From: Ruminococcus flavefaciens
GTDB lineage: Bacteria > Bacillota > Clostridia > Oscillospirales > Ruminococcaceae
DNA length: 5,438 bases
Direction of reading: 5' to 3'
Assembly: GCA_902796705.1 (NCBI GenBank)
Contig: CADBQF010000153.1
Coordinates: 1-5,438 of the forward strand
Every line of letters starts with the position of its first letter. The first letter of the stretch is position 1. The translations under genes were made by a program, and so were the position numbers. A model generated the notes under the pieces. It saw only the letters and a list, made by a program, of their open reading frames with translations, was not told where the DNA came from and ran no database searches. Shown here in pieces: positions 1 to 5,312 of the stretch.

Positions 1-631
1 AATCGGGCTTCTTGCCCTTGCAGAAGCTTCTTATGCGCTTGAAGAAATCGAAGTCGATGCAGTCGGCAGCATCGAAGCGTATGCCGTCTATCTTGAATTC
101 CTCTATCCAGTAGTTTATCGCATCGATGAGGTGGTCGCATACTCCCACATTGCGGAGATTGAGCTTGACGAGGTTATAGTGGCCGTTCCAGCCTTCGTAC
201 CAGAAAGGATCGCCGTAAGGTGACTGACCGCCGAAGTTGAGGTTCTGGAACCAGTCGCAGTAGCCGCTTCCCTGGCCTTTTTCCTGGATATCGACGAACT
301 GCGGGAATTTTCTTCCGACGTGGTTGAATACGCCGTCGAGAATGACTCTTATGCCGTTTTCGTGCAGTTTGTTGCAGATATTGCGGAATGAATCGTTATC
401 ACCCAGTCGTCTGTCGATCTTTTTGTAATCGATAGTATCGTAGCCATGCTCGACAGATTCAAATACAGGGCCGAAGTAGACGGCATCGACGTTCATCTCC
501 CTGAGGTGAGGTATCCATTCGATGACCTTGTCAAGGCGGTAAACGACTTCACCGCCGTCGTTGAACTTAGGTGCTCCGCAGAAGCCGAGAGGGTAGATGT
601 GATAGATTATCGCATTATCGTACCAATTCAT
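1..631 (-). CDS. GH13 alpha-amylase-family glycosidase, N-terminal 210 residues (partial)
   Basis: The reading frame is open from ATG at 629-631 to the left edge, so the C-terminal part lies outside the window. The translation begins MNWYDNAIIYHIYPLGF, the usual first beta-strand of a GH13 (beta/alpha)8 barrel. Conserved region I is DGVFNHVG (Asp99, Asn103, His104). Region II is GIRFDAAD, where Asp187 should be the catalytic nucleophile and Arg185 its partner. VYFGPVFES (51-59) and GYDTIDYKKID (63-73) are also typical of the family. The acid/base Glu and the region IV His-Asp pair lie beyond the edge. There is no signal peptide, so the enzyme is probably cytosolic and acts on imported maltodextrins or cyclodextrins (cyclomaltodextrinase or neopullulanase-like). 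No N-terminal carbohydrate-binding domain precedes the barrel. The start is supported by AAAAGGAGT at 638-646, seven bases or less upstream. It is 88 bp downstream of the HD gene on the same strand and may share its transcript. The family is certain; the substrate is not. Confidence 0.93.
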   Translation of the reverse strand, partial: MNWYDNAIIYHIYPLGFCGAPKFNDGGEVVYRLDKVIEWIPHLREMNVDAVYFGPVFESVEHGYDTIDYKKIDRRLGDNDSFRNICNKLHENGIRVILDGVFNHVGRKFPQFVDIQEKGQGSGYCDWFQNLNFGGQSPYGDPFWYEGWNGHYNLVKLNLRNVGVCDHLIDAINYWIEEFKIDGIRFDAADCIDFDFFKRIRSFCKGKKPD

Positions 632-647
632 ATAATTACTCCTTTTT

Positions 648-675
648 TGACCGGAAGTTATGTCATGGCCGGTCA
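648..675 (-). other. Hairpin directly upstream of the GH13 ribosome binding site
   Basis: TGACCGG at 648-654 pairs perfectly with CCGGTCA at 669-675 around a 14-base loop. On the minus strand this 7-bp stem is followed by six A residues and the Shine-Dalgarno of the GH13 gene, not by a T tract. It therefore does not resemble a terminator. It could be a leader structure affecting translation of the glycosidase, or an inverted-repeat protein site. No separate promoter is evident in the gap 632-719. The role is inferred from position only. Confidence 0.3.
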
Positions 676-719
676 GCATATATTTCTTTCACGGCTGTGA
701 AGCCGTATCGGACGTTGTA

Positions 720-1316
720 TCACTTATTGCTTCCTTCGAGGTAATAGGAAGCTTCCATATCCGCAACATTCAGAGCGAGTGCGAGCGGATACATTTCGAG
801 GGCTTTTCCGATAGTGTTCTTATCCTCAACGCCTGAGAAGCCCATATGGTATCTTATAGCGAATGCCTCCTCACGGGTGAGCCTGCCGTCGCCGTAGAAG
901 TAGCCGGAGAGTATGTACACCGACTTTTCGCCGTGGCCGTAGGGGAGGGTATCGTTGATAGCATAGAACGGGACTTTTTCCCATTTGCCTGTATCGTCGT
1001 TCTTTTTATTGCGGTATTCCGTAGTATAGAAATTGACTTTGCAGATATCGTGGAGAAGGGCGACGAGGGCGATAGTCTCCTCGGAATAATCCATTCCGTA
1101 TAGTTCCTTTGTCCTCGGACGTGAGAGATAATCCTTGAGGCAGTGGTAGACGTTCAGGCTGTGCTGGACGAGACCGCCTTCGTATGCACCGTGGAAACGT
1201 GTACTGCTCGGAGCTGTGAAAAAGTCGCTCTTTTTGAGAAATTCAAGAAGCTTGTCAGCACCGGGACGCTTGATGTTCTCGGTATATATTGAGATAAATT
1301 CTTCTTTTGGTGTCAT
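720..1316 (-). CDS. HD-domain metal-dependent phosphohydrolase (YhaM-type HD domain without the nucleic-acid-binding module)
   Basis: The gene encodes 198 residues and is essentially one HD domain. Candidate metal ligands follow the HD pattern: His52 in GGLVQHSLNVY, His89-Asp90 in ALLHDICKV, and Asp186 in NVADMEASY. His128 (YGHGEKS) and His157 (RYHMGF) match the extra histidines seen in many family members. The FHGAYEGGLVQHS segment resembles the HD domain of the 3'-5' exoribonuclease YhaM, but the N-terminal OB-fold of YhaM is absent, so RNA cleavage cannot be assumed. Expected chemistry is hydrolysis of a phosphoester or nucleotide; the substrate is unknown. The protein is probably cytosolic, with no signal peptide or membrane segment. 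ATG 1316 is preceded by a perfect AGGAGG (1326-1331) at nine bases and by a strong promoter. The GH13 gene follows on the same strand, but the sequence shows no functional link between them. Confidence 0.88.
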   Translation of the reverse strand: MTPKEEFISIYTENIKRPGADKLLEFLKKSDFFTAPSSTRFHGAYEGGLVQHSLNVYHCLKDYLSRPRTKELYGMDYSEETIALVALLHDICKVNFYTTEYRNKKNDDTGKWEKVPFYAINDTLPYGHGEKSVYILSGYFYGDGRLTREEAFAIRYHMGFSGVEDKNTIGKALEMYPLALALNVADMEASYYLEGSNK

Positions 1317-1351
1317 ATTGGTCAGCCTCCTAAGATATAAGTTGATATTAT

Positions 1352-1380
1352 ATTATAACACAAAATGTATAATTATTCAA
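1352..1380 (-). promoter_or_regulatory. Sigma-A promoter of the HD gene (and probably GH13)
   Basis: Read on the minus strand, TTGAAT (1375-1380) and a perfect TATAAT (1352-1357) are separated by exactly 17 bp. Transcription should begin near 1345, giving a leader of about 30 nt that contains AGGAGG. It lies back to back with the sulP promoter; the two -35 boxes are about 37 bp apart, in an A-rich stretch. Confidence 0.82.
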
Positions 1381-1417
1381 TAGCGGCGGCAAAAAAAGAG
1401 CAAATATGTAAAAAATG

Positions 1418-1446
1418 TTGCAAAATCTTTGTGATTAGTGTATAAT
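1418..1446 (+). promoter_or_regulatory. Sigma-A promoter of sulP
   Basis: TTGCAA (1418-1423) and a perfect TATAAT (1441-1446) are separated by exactly 17 bp. The predicted start of transcription, near 1453, leaves a leader of about 20 nt before ATG 1474. The -10 box overlaps an in-frame GTG (1438) that would otherwise extend the transporter by 12 codons, so that GTG cannot be used from this promoter. Confidence 0.82.
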
Positions 1447-1456
1447 ATCCGTAGCG

Positions 1457-1464
1457 AAAAGGAG
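1457..1464 (+). promoter_or_regulatory. Ribosome binding site that decides the sulP start
   Basis: AAAAGGAG ends nine bases before ATG 1474 and only three bases before the in-frame ATG 1468. The spacing favours 1474. The upstream GTG 1438 has no Shine-Dalgarno and lies before the predicted transcription start. Confidence 0.75.
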
Positions 1465-1473
1465 TTGATGCCA

Positions 1474-3654
1474 ATGAAACTGAAAGAGATATCCCCACGG
1501 GACATTCCAAAGGATATCATCACGGGAATAATAATAGCATTCGTATCTATCCCCATATCTATGGGATATGCACAGGTATCAGGGATATCGCCTGTATACG
1601 GACTTTACGGCTCGGTCTTCCCGATACTGATATACGGTCTTCTCTCAACATCGAAGCAGTTCATCTTCGGAGTAGATGCTGCACCGGCGGCACTTGCAGG
1701 AGCTTATATCATATCAGCCGGTGCGGAACTCGGCTCTGAGAGAGCAGAGGAGCTTATACCGGTCATATCGTTCTTTACGGCAGTATGGCTGTTTCTGCTG
1801 TATCTTCTCAAAGCCGGGAAGACGGTCAGGTACATCTCAACGCCGGTAATGGGCGGATTCATCAGCGGTATCTCGACAACGATAATCCTCATGCAGATAC
1901 CCAAGCTCCTCGGAGGAACGAGCGGACGGGGAGAACTCTTCGAGCTTGCCGAGCATATCATCATGACGTGCAGGGAGAGCTTCAGTGGAATGTCTCTCGT
2001 CCTCGGAGGCGTGTCGCTCGCTGTCCTTCTTATATCGAAAAAGCTCGTCCCACGCCTGCCGATGTCCGTACCTGTCATGATAGCCGGAGCTGTTCTGGGA
2101 TATACAGGCTTTGCCGATAAATATTCAGTCGCAAGGCTCTCTGCCGTAAGACCGGGACTGCCGGAGTGGAGTTTTCCGCATATAACGGCAGGAGATATTT
2201 CGGGGATATTATCGTCGAGCCTTACCATAGCGATAGTGATAATGGCGGAGACGCTCCTTGCCTCCGGAAATCTCGCCAACAAGAACGGCTATGCGATAAA
2301 GAGCAACCGTGAGATACTCGTCTACGCTCTCGGAAATCTCGCCGCATCGCTGACAGGCTGCTGCCCGGTGAACGGCTCTGTTTCAAGAAGCTCAATGGCT
2401 GACCAGTACGGCGGAAAGTCGCAGATAATGTCGGTTTCTGCATCTGTCACGATGGCACTTATACTCATGTTCGGAACGGGTGCGATAAAATATCTTCCTG
2501 TCCCGGTGCTGACGGCGATAGTTATATCGGCACTCCTCGGAGCAGTTGAGTTCCACCTGATAAAGAGACTTTTCCGCCAGGACAAAAGGGAGCTTTTCAT
2601 CTTCTTCGGGGCATTTTCCGGAGTCCTCCTGCTGGGGACGGTGTACGGCGTTATGATAGGAGTCGTCCTGTCGTTCGTATCGGTCATCATCGCAACAGCT
2701 TCGCCAAAGAGGTCGTTCCTCGGAGTCATACACGGCAGGGAGGGTTTCCACAGCCTTGAAAGGAATACATATTCAGTGCCGCTGAAAGGTGCTGTCATCT
2801 ACCGCTTTTCGGGGAATCTCTATTTCGCCAATGTGAATCTCTTTGAAGATGACATCATGGCTGCTGTCAGGGAAGATACACGCTGTGTCGTTGTCGATTC
2901 AGGTGCGGTGTGCAGTATAGATATCACCGCCGCCGACAAGATAGCTTCAATGGAGGAGAAATTACGCAGGAAGGGGATAAAGTTCTATTTTGCCTCTCAT
3001 ATCGGAACGCTCAACGACCGCTTCCGTCAGCTCGGTCTCGGCGGATTTGTCGAGTCGGGACACTGCCGCCGGACGATAACTTCCGCACTTGCCGACGCAG
3101 GCTTCACTCAGCCGTATGAACTGGAGGAGAGCGACTTCGACCGGAGCAGGGTGCTTGCTTCCGGAAATCAGCGAAGGCTCGAATTTGAGTGGGCTTTCGG
3201 TGCAATGGCTGATGAGGAGTACGAAAAGTACACCGAGCAGCTTCTCTCCCATATAGATCAGGAGAGCGATCCCGAAAAACAGCTCCACGATATCGTGAAA
3301 GTCAAGGGCTTCTGGAAGGATATGAGCGATCTCGACCATGAGGAGATACTCACCCACATCGAGGCACATATCCACGAGCTTTCAGAACAGCTCCACATAA
3401 GCGAGGAAACCGTCGCAGAAGCCGTCGAAGAGCGGAAGCTCCGCATCGCAAAGCGGCTCGGAGAGCGTGACGGCAAGGCTCTTGACTCCATTCGTGAGCA
3501 TACGAGAAGATTTGAAGCCGGACTGCGTGAACATGAACCCGAACTGTACGAACGGCTCATCGCTCACCGCCGTGAAGCTCTTGAACATCTCCGCAGACAG
3601 GCTCCGGAGTACGGCAAGATGATAGACGACCTCTACGGCGGCGATGACGAATGA
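1474..3654 (+). CDS. SulP/SLC26-family anion transporter with STAS domain and a long C-terminal extension
   Basis: The product is 726 residues. Residues 15 to about 410 form the hydrophobic SulP membrane domain. The signature region is PVYGLYGSVFP followed by YGLLSTSKQFIFGVDAA (40-70), and the second conserved motif NGSVSRSSMADQYGGKSQ lies at 300-317. Residues about 435-545 are a STAS domain: VIYRFSGNLYFANV, then VVVDSGAVCSIDITAAD around Asp475-Asp483. SulP proteins carry sulfate, bicarbonate, dicarboxylates or other anions across the cytoplasmic membrane, usually with protons or sodium; the substrate cannot be read from this sequence. Family members usually end soon after STAS. This one continues for about 175 strongly charged, probably helical residues (550-726), including a His/Glu-rich stretch near 620-645 and Arg/Glu-rich helices near 650-710, ending in GGDDE. 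The extension is in frame with no sign of a frameshift. It has its own promoter and no clear terminator before sigG, so some readthrough into sigG is possible. Confidence 0.93.
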   Translation: MKLKEISPRDIPKDIITGIIIAFVSIPISMGYAQVSGISPVYGLYGSVFPILIYGLLSTSKQFIFGVDAAPAALAGAYIISAGAELGSERAEELIPVISFFTAVWLFLLYLLKAGKTVRYISTPVMGGFISGISTTIILMQIPKLLGGTSGRGELFELAEHIIMTCRESFSGMSLVLGGVSLAVLLISKKLVPRLPMSVPVMIAGAVLGYTGFADKYSVARLSAVRPGLPEWSFPHITAGDISGILSSSLTIAIVIMAETLLASGNLANKNGYAIKSNREILVYALGNLAASLTGCCPVNGSVSRSSMADQYGGKSQIMSVSASVTMALILMFGTGAIKYLPVPVLTAIVISALLGAVEFHLIKRLFRQDKRELFIFFGAFSGVLLLGTVYGVMIGVVLSFVSVIIATASPKRSFLGVIHGREGFHSLERNTYSVPLKGAVIYRFSGNLYFANVNLFEDDIMAAVREDTRCVVVDSGAVCSIDITAADKIASMEEKLRRKGIKFYFASHIGTLNDRFRQLGLGGFVESGHCRRTITSALADAGFTQPYELEESDFDRSRVLASGNQRRLEFEWAFGAMADEEYEKYTEQLLSHIDQESDPEKQLHDIVKVKGFWKDMSDLDHEEILTHIEAHIHELSEQLHISEETVAEAVEERKLRIAKRLGERDGKALDSIREHTRRFEAGLREHEPELYERLIAHRREALEHLRRQAPEYGKMIDDLYGGDDE

Positions 3655-3799
3655 CAAAGAGCGGCTTTTCCATATTTTTCATGTGATTATACCGGATAAA
3701 TACGGCAATACTATTACCGGAACAATCTGGTATGCCGCAGACCATGATGCGGTCGGAGAAAAGATATGGGTTATAATAAAGTCGTTATTTCAGGCATAA
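3644..3799 (+). CDS. Possible 51-residue small protein overlapping sulP and sigG
   Basis: The frame is open from ATG 3644 to TAA 3797-3799, with the preceding in-frame stop at 3623. The product begins MTNDKERLFHIFHVIIPDKY, includes YAADHDAVGEKIWV and ends KSLFQA. It overlaps the last 11 bases of sulP and the first 34 bases of sigG, and it spans the whole gap between them. The residue mix is protein-like (Trp twice, amphipathic ends), but the start has only a weak GGCGG-type sequence upstream. A 52-codon open stretch is not rare by chance. I recognise no family. If translated, it would couple sulP and sigG translation and pass through the sigG leader hairpin. It could equally be untranslated leader DNA. 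Confidence 0.3.
   Translation: MTNDKERLFHIFHVIIPDKYGNTITGTIWYAADHDAVGEKIWVIIKSLFQA
3685..3713 (+). promoter_or_regulatory. Candidate sigma-F/sigma-G promoter of sigG
   Basis: GATTA (3685-3689) matches the forespore -35 pattern G-H-A-T-R at four of five positions. AATACTA (3707-3713) matches the sigma-G -10 pattern C-A-T-W-H-T-A at six of seven, with a 17-bp spacer. The overlapping GGCAATACTA (3704-3713) also fits the sigma-F style -10 GG-n-n-A-n-A-H-T-R. No convincing sigma-A promoter was found in this gap. In Bacillus subtilis, sigG is switched on by sigma-F and then activates itself, so the location is right. The motifs are degenerate and a chance match is possible. Confidence 0.35.
3735..3752 (+). 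other. Small hairpin in the sigG leader next to the ribosome binding site
   Basis: CCGCA (3735-3739) pairs with TGCGG (3748-3752) around an eight-base loop, ending two bases before the GGAG (3755-3758) of sigG. An alternative pairing, GACC (3740-3743) with GGTC (3751-3754), is also possible. Either fold could reduce access to the Shine-Dalgarno. I recall that a leader hairpin dampens sigG translation in B. subtilis. The stem is short, so confidence is low. Confidence 0.25.
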
Positions 3800-4539
3800 A
3801 CACTTCCGAGCTTACCACTCTCAAAGAGGAGGAAAAGATAGCTCTTCTCAAAGAGATAAAGGCAACAGGCAGCAAAGCCGCACGGGATAAGCTCATAAAG
3901 GGAAATCTTCGCCTTGTCCTCAGCGTTATACAGAAATTCACGGGCAGGGGAGAAGATGTCGATGATCTCTTTCAGATAGGAGTTGTCGGACTTATCAAAG
4001 CTATCAATAATTTCGACCTGACGAAAGAAGTGCGTTTCTCGACGTACTGCGTCCCGATGATAAGCGGAGAACTCCGCCGTCATCTCCGTGATTACAGTCA
4101 GATAAAAGTCAGCCGCTCGCTCCGTGACCTTGCGTACAAAGCTATACAGGCAAGGGAGCGGCTCACGACAAAGCTACAGCGTGAACCGGATATCGATGAG
4201 ATAGCCGCTGACATAGGAGAAAAACGCTCGGAAGTCGTCATCGCCCTCGAAAGCATAAGCGATCCCGTTTCGCTGTATGAACCGGTCTATTCCGATTCCG
4301 GCGATACGGTCTATATCATGGATCAGATAGGCGATAAGAACGATATCGAGAGCTGGATGGACGAACTCACTATCCGTGATACGATAAAGAATCTCGGTGA
4401 GCGTGAACGCAATATCATATATCTGCGATTCATGAAAGGCAGAACACAGGTCGAAGTCGCCAACGAGATAGGCATCTCGCAGGCACAGGTGTCACGCCTC
4501 GAAAAAGGTGCGATCAACAGGATAAAAAACAGCATATAG
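3766..4539 (+). CDS. sigG: RNA polymerase sporulation sigma factor SigG (sigma-70 family, late forespore)
   Basis: The 257-residue product has the usual SigG length and aligns without gaps at the N-terminus to the conserved start (NKVVISGINTSEL here; B. subtilis has NKVEICGVDTSKL). Region 2 spans about 40-110: GNLRLVLSVIQKF, then DDLFQIGVVGLIKAINNFD (core binding), then FSTYCVPMISGELRRHLRD (-10 recognition). VSRSLRD (115-121) opens region 3. DPVSLYEPVYSDSGD (166-180) is typical of SigG. Region 4 has the -35 helix-turn-helix TQVEVANEIGISQAQVSRLE (227-246). The protein directs core RNA polymerase to late forespore genes during endospore formation. ATG 3766 is preceded by GGAG at seven bases, and N-terminal conservation confirms it. 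In most spore formers sigG sits just after spoIIGA-sigE; here it follows a SulP transporter. Position 45, Asn in B. subtilis and linked there to inhibition by Gin/CsfB, is Lys here. A strong terminator follows. Confidence 0.95.
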   Translation: MGYNKVVISGINTSELTTLKEEEKIALLKEIKATGSKAARDKLIKGNLRLVLSVIQKFTGRGEDVDDLFQIGVVGLIKAINNFDLTKEVRFSTYCVPMISGELRRHLRDYSQIKVSRSLRDLAYKAIQARERLTTKLQREPDIDEIAADIGEKRSEVVIALESISDPVSLYEPVYSDSGDTVYIMDQIGDKNDIESWMDELTIRDTIKNLGERERNIIYLRFMKGRTQVEVANEIGISQAQVSRLEKGAINRIKNSI

Positions 4540-4548
4540 TTCATGAAT

Positions 4549-4590
4549 GTCCGGATAGAGCCGCATCTGCCTTTATCCGGGCTTATTTTT
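4549..4590 (+). terminator. Rho-independent terminator of sigG
   Basis: A stem of up to 12 bp is formed by GTCCGGATAGAG (4549-4560) and CTTTATCCGGGC (4571-4582), with two or three G-T wobbles and a ten-base loop. It is followed at once by TTATTTTT and, a few bases on, another run of seven T. It starts ten bases after the sigG stop and separates sigG from the next gene. Confidence 0.9.
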
Positions 4591-4621
4591 GAAATTTTTT
4601 TCAGGATAAAGCGAATTTTAC

Positions 4622-4650
4622 TTGACATTTCCGGAAATGTATTATAAAAT
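4622..4650 (+). promoter_or_regulatory. Sigma-A promoter of the YDYG-repeat protein gene
   Basis: A perfect TTGACA (4622-4627) lies 17 bp from TAAAAT (4645-4650); TATAAA two bases earlier is an alternative -10 with a 15-bp spacer. Transcription should begin near 4657, giving a leader of about 25 nt with GGAG at 4668-4671. The gene therefore appears to be read by the housekeeping polymerase, not by sigma-G. Confidence 0.8.
4625..4640 (+). promoter_or_regulatory. Perfect 16-bp palindrome inside the promoter, likely operator
   Basis: ACATTTCCGGAAATGT is identical to its own reverse complement. It begins inside the -35 box and covers most of the spacer before the -10 box. A dimeric helix-turn-helix regulator bound here would block RNA polymerase, so repression is the simplest reading. 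No regulator gene is in the window, and I do not recognise the site as belonging to a known regulator. Confidence 0.6.
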
Positions 4651-4682
4651 AGATGTAGTATTGATTTGGAGTGTGTCATATA

Positions 4683-5240
4683 ATGAACAGGATCAGAGAA
4701 TTTTTTTCAGGTCTGAAAAGATCGACCGTAATAACGCTTATCTCATGCGGCGGATTCGTTTTTCTGACTTTTATCATACTTGTATTTTTCACCATGTTCC
4801 CGATAACGCCGTCAGAGCGTGTCATGACGAATATGGGCGGTGAAAATGTCTACCGTGAAGTCCCCGTAACTACAACGGCTACGATGCCTGTAGTGACAAC
4901 GGCTTCGACTGAGATAACCACAGAGACTCAGACAACTACATCTACTGCTTCAACAAGCACTTCTTCCGTTACGACTACAGTAACGACTGCTACAGGACTC
5001 TTCACAGAGGGAAGGATACCGACGGGCGAGTATACCGGCGATGACGGCTGGGTATTCCCCGGTACTGAAACTCAGCAGGAAGAAACGTGGACGGACGAAA
5101 GCTACGACTACGGCTATGATTACAGCGAAGATTACGGCTACGACTATGGCTATGATTATGGTTACGACTACGGAAATGACTATGGCTACGATTATGGTTA
5201 TGATTACGGCTATGACTACGGATACGATTACGGATACTGA
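4683..5240 (+). CDS. Single-pass membrane protein with Thr/Ser-rich stalk and Tyr-Asp-Tyr-Gly repeat tail (function unknown)
   Basis: The product is 185 residues from ATG 4683; an in-frame GTG at 4671 overlaps the GGAG Shine-Dalgarno and is rejected as start. Residues 1-14 carry Arg3, Arg5, Lys12 and Arg13, followed by one hydrophobic segment (about 15-39, VITLISCGGFVFLTFIILVF). This predicts an N-in, C-out anchor. Residues about 61-104 are rich in Thr and Ser, like a cell-wall-spanning stalk. Residues 105-140 form a short acidic linker with GDDGWVFPG. Residues 141-185 are 11 four-residue units, mostly YDYG, with a final Tyr: 21 Tyr, 11 Asp and 10 Gly out of 45, net charge about -12. There is no LPXTG motif and no recognised domain. 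Possible roles, all speculative, are cation binding, adhesion, self-assembly or a spacer at the cell surface. The strong promoter with an embedded palindrome suggests switched, high expression. The frame is well supported by promoter, codon use and peptide-level repeat conservation. Confidence 0.82.
   Translation: MNRIREFFSGLKRSTVITLISCGGFVFLTFIILVFFTMFPITPSERVMTNMGGENVYREVPVTTTATMPVVTTASTEITTETQTTTSTASTSTSSVTTTVTTATGLFTEGRIPTGEYTGDDGWVFPGTETQQEETWTDESYDYGYDYSEDYGYDYGYDYGYDYGNDYGYDYGYDYGYDYGYDYGY
5103..5234 (+). repeat. Eleven 12-bp in-frame tandem units encoding YDYG
   Basis: The units encode, in order, YDYG, YDYS, EDYG, three YDYG, NDYG and four YDYG. The eight units that encode exactly YDYG all have different DNA sequences through TAC/TAT, GAC/GAT and GGC/GGT/GGA choices. 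The array is regular at the protein level but diverged at the DNA level, which argues that it is not a recent slippage product. Confidence 0.9.
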
Positions 5241-5312
5241 TGCCCCGGAAGGCGTATAACAGCACAAAAAAGTTCCCTGCCGGTATGCCCGGTACTCATA
5301 AAGAAGTTTATA
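5241..5312. other. Short intergenic stretch after the YDYG gene
   Basis: No gene, promoter or convincing terminator is visible. CCGGTA occurs twice in close succession (near 5280-5295), and short GC-rich inverted pieces such as GCC...GGC follow the stop codon, but none has a proper T tract. The transcript of the upstream gene may end at the larger hairpin that follows. Confidence 0.3.

Noticed and set aside
691..706. ACGGCT/AGCCGT hairpin after the HD stop codon as a terminator
   Set aside because: The stem is only six bp, and on the minus strand it is followed by GAAAGAAATAT, not a T tract. It may be incidental.
446..1103. Plus-strand frames inside the GH13 and HD genes
   Set aside because: Both are antisense to genes with clear catalytic motifs.
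1704..2798. Several long minus-strand frames inside sulP (for example 1704-2282 and 2322-2798)
   Set aside because: They are antisense shadows of a well-supported transporter, with low-complexity Arg/Ser content and no start signals.
2962..3657. Minus-strand frames opposite the sulP C-terminal extension
   Set aside because: The plus strand is continuous with sulP and has better codon use. The antisense frames have no ribosome binding site or recognisable domain.
3651..3683. ATGA overlap start at 3651 (11-residue peptide)
   Set aside because: It stops after 11 codons and has no supporting signal.
4671..4682. GTG 4671 as start of the YDYG protein
   Set aside because: The GTG shares its G with the GGAG Shine-Dalgarno; ATG 4683 follows that site by 11 bases and gives a normal Arg-containing N-terminus.
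5103..5234. Tandem array as a CRISPR or non-coding satellite
   Set aside because: Units are 12 bp, in frame, without spacers and with changes almost only at third codon positions, so this is coding repeat.
5002..5265. Minus-strand frame with Ser/Arg/His/Asn repeats
   Set aside because: It is another frame of the same 12-bp tandem array; the plus-strand frame has the promoter, ribosome binding site and silent-only variation.
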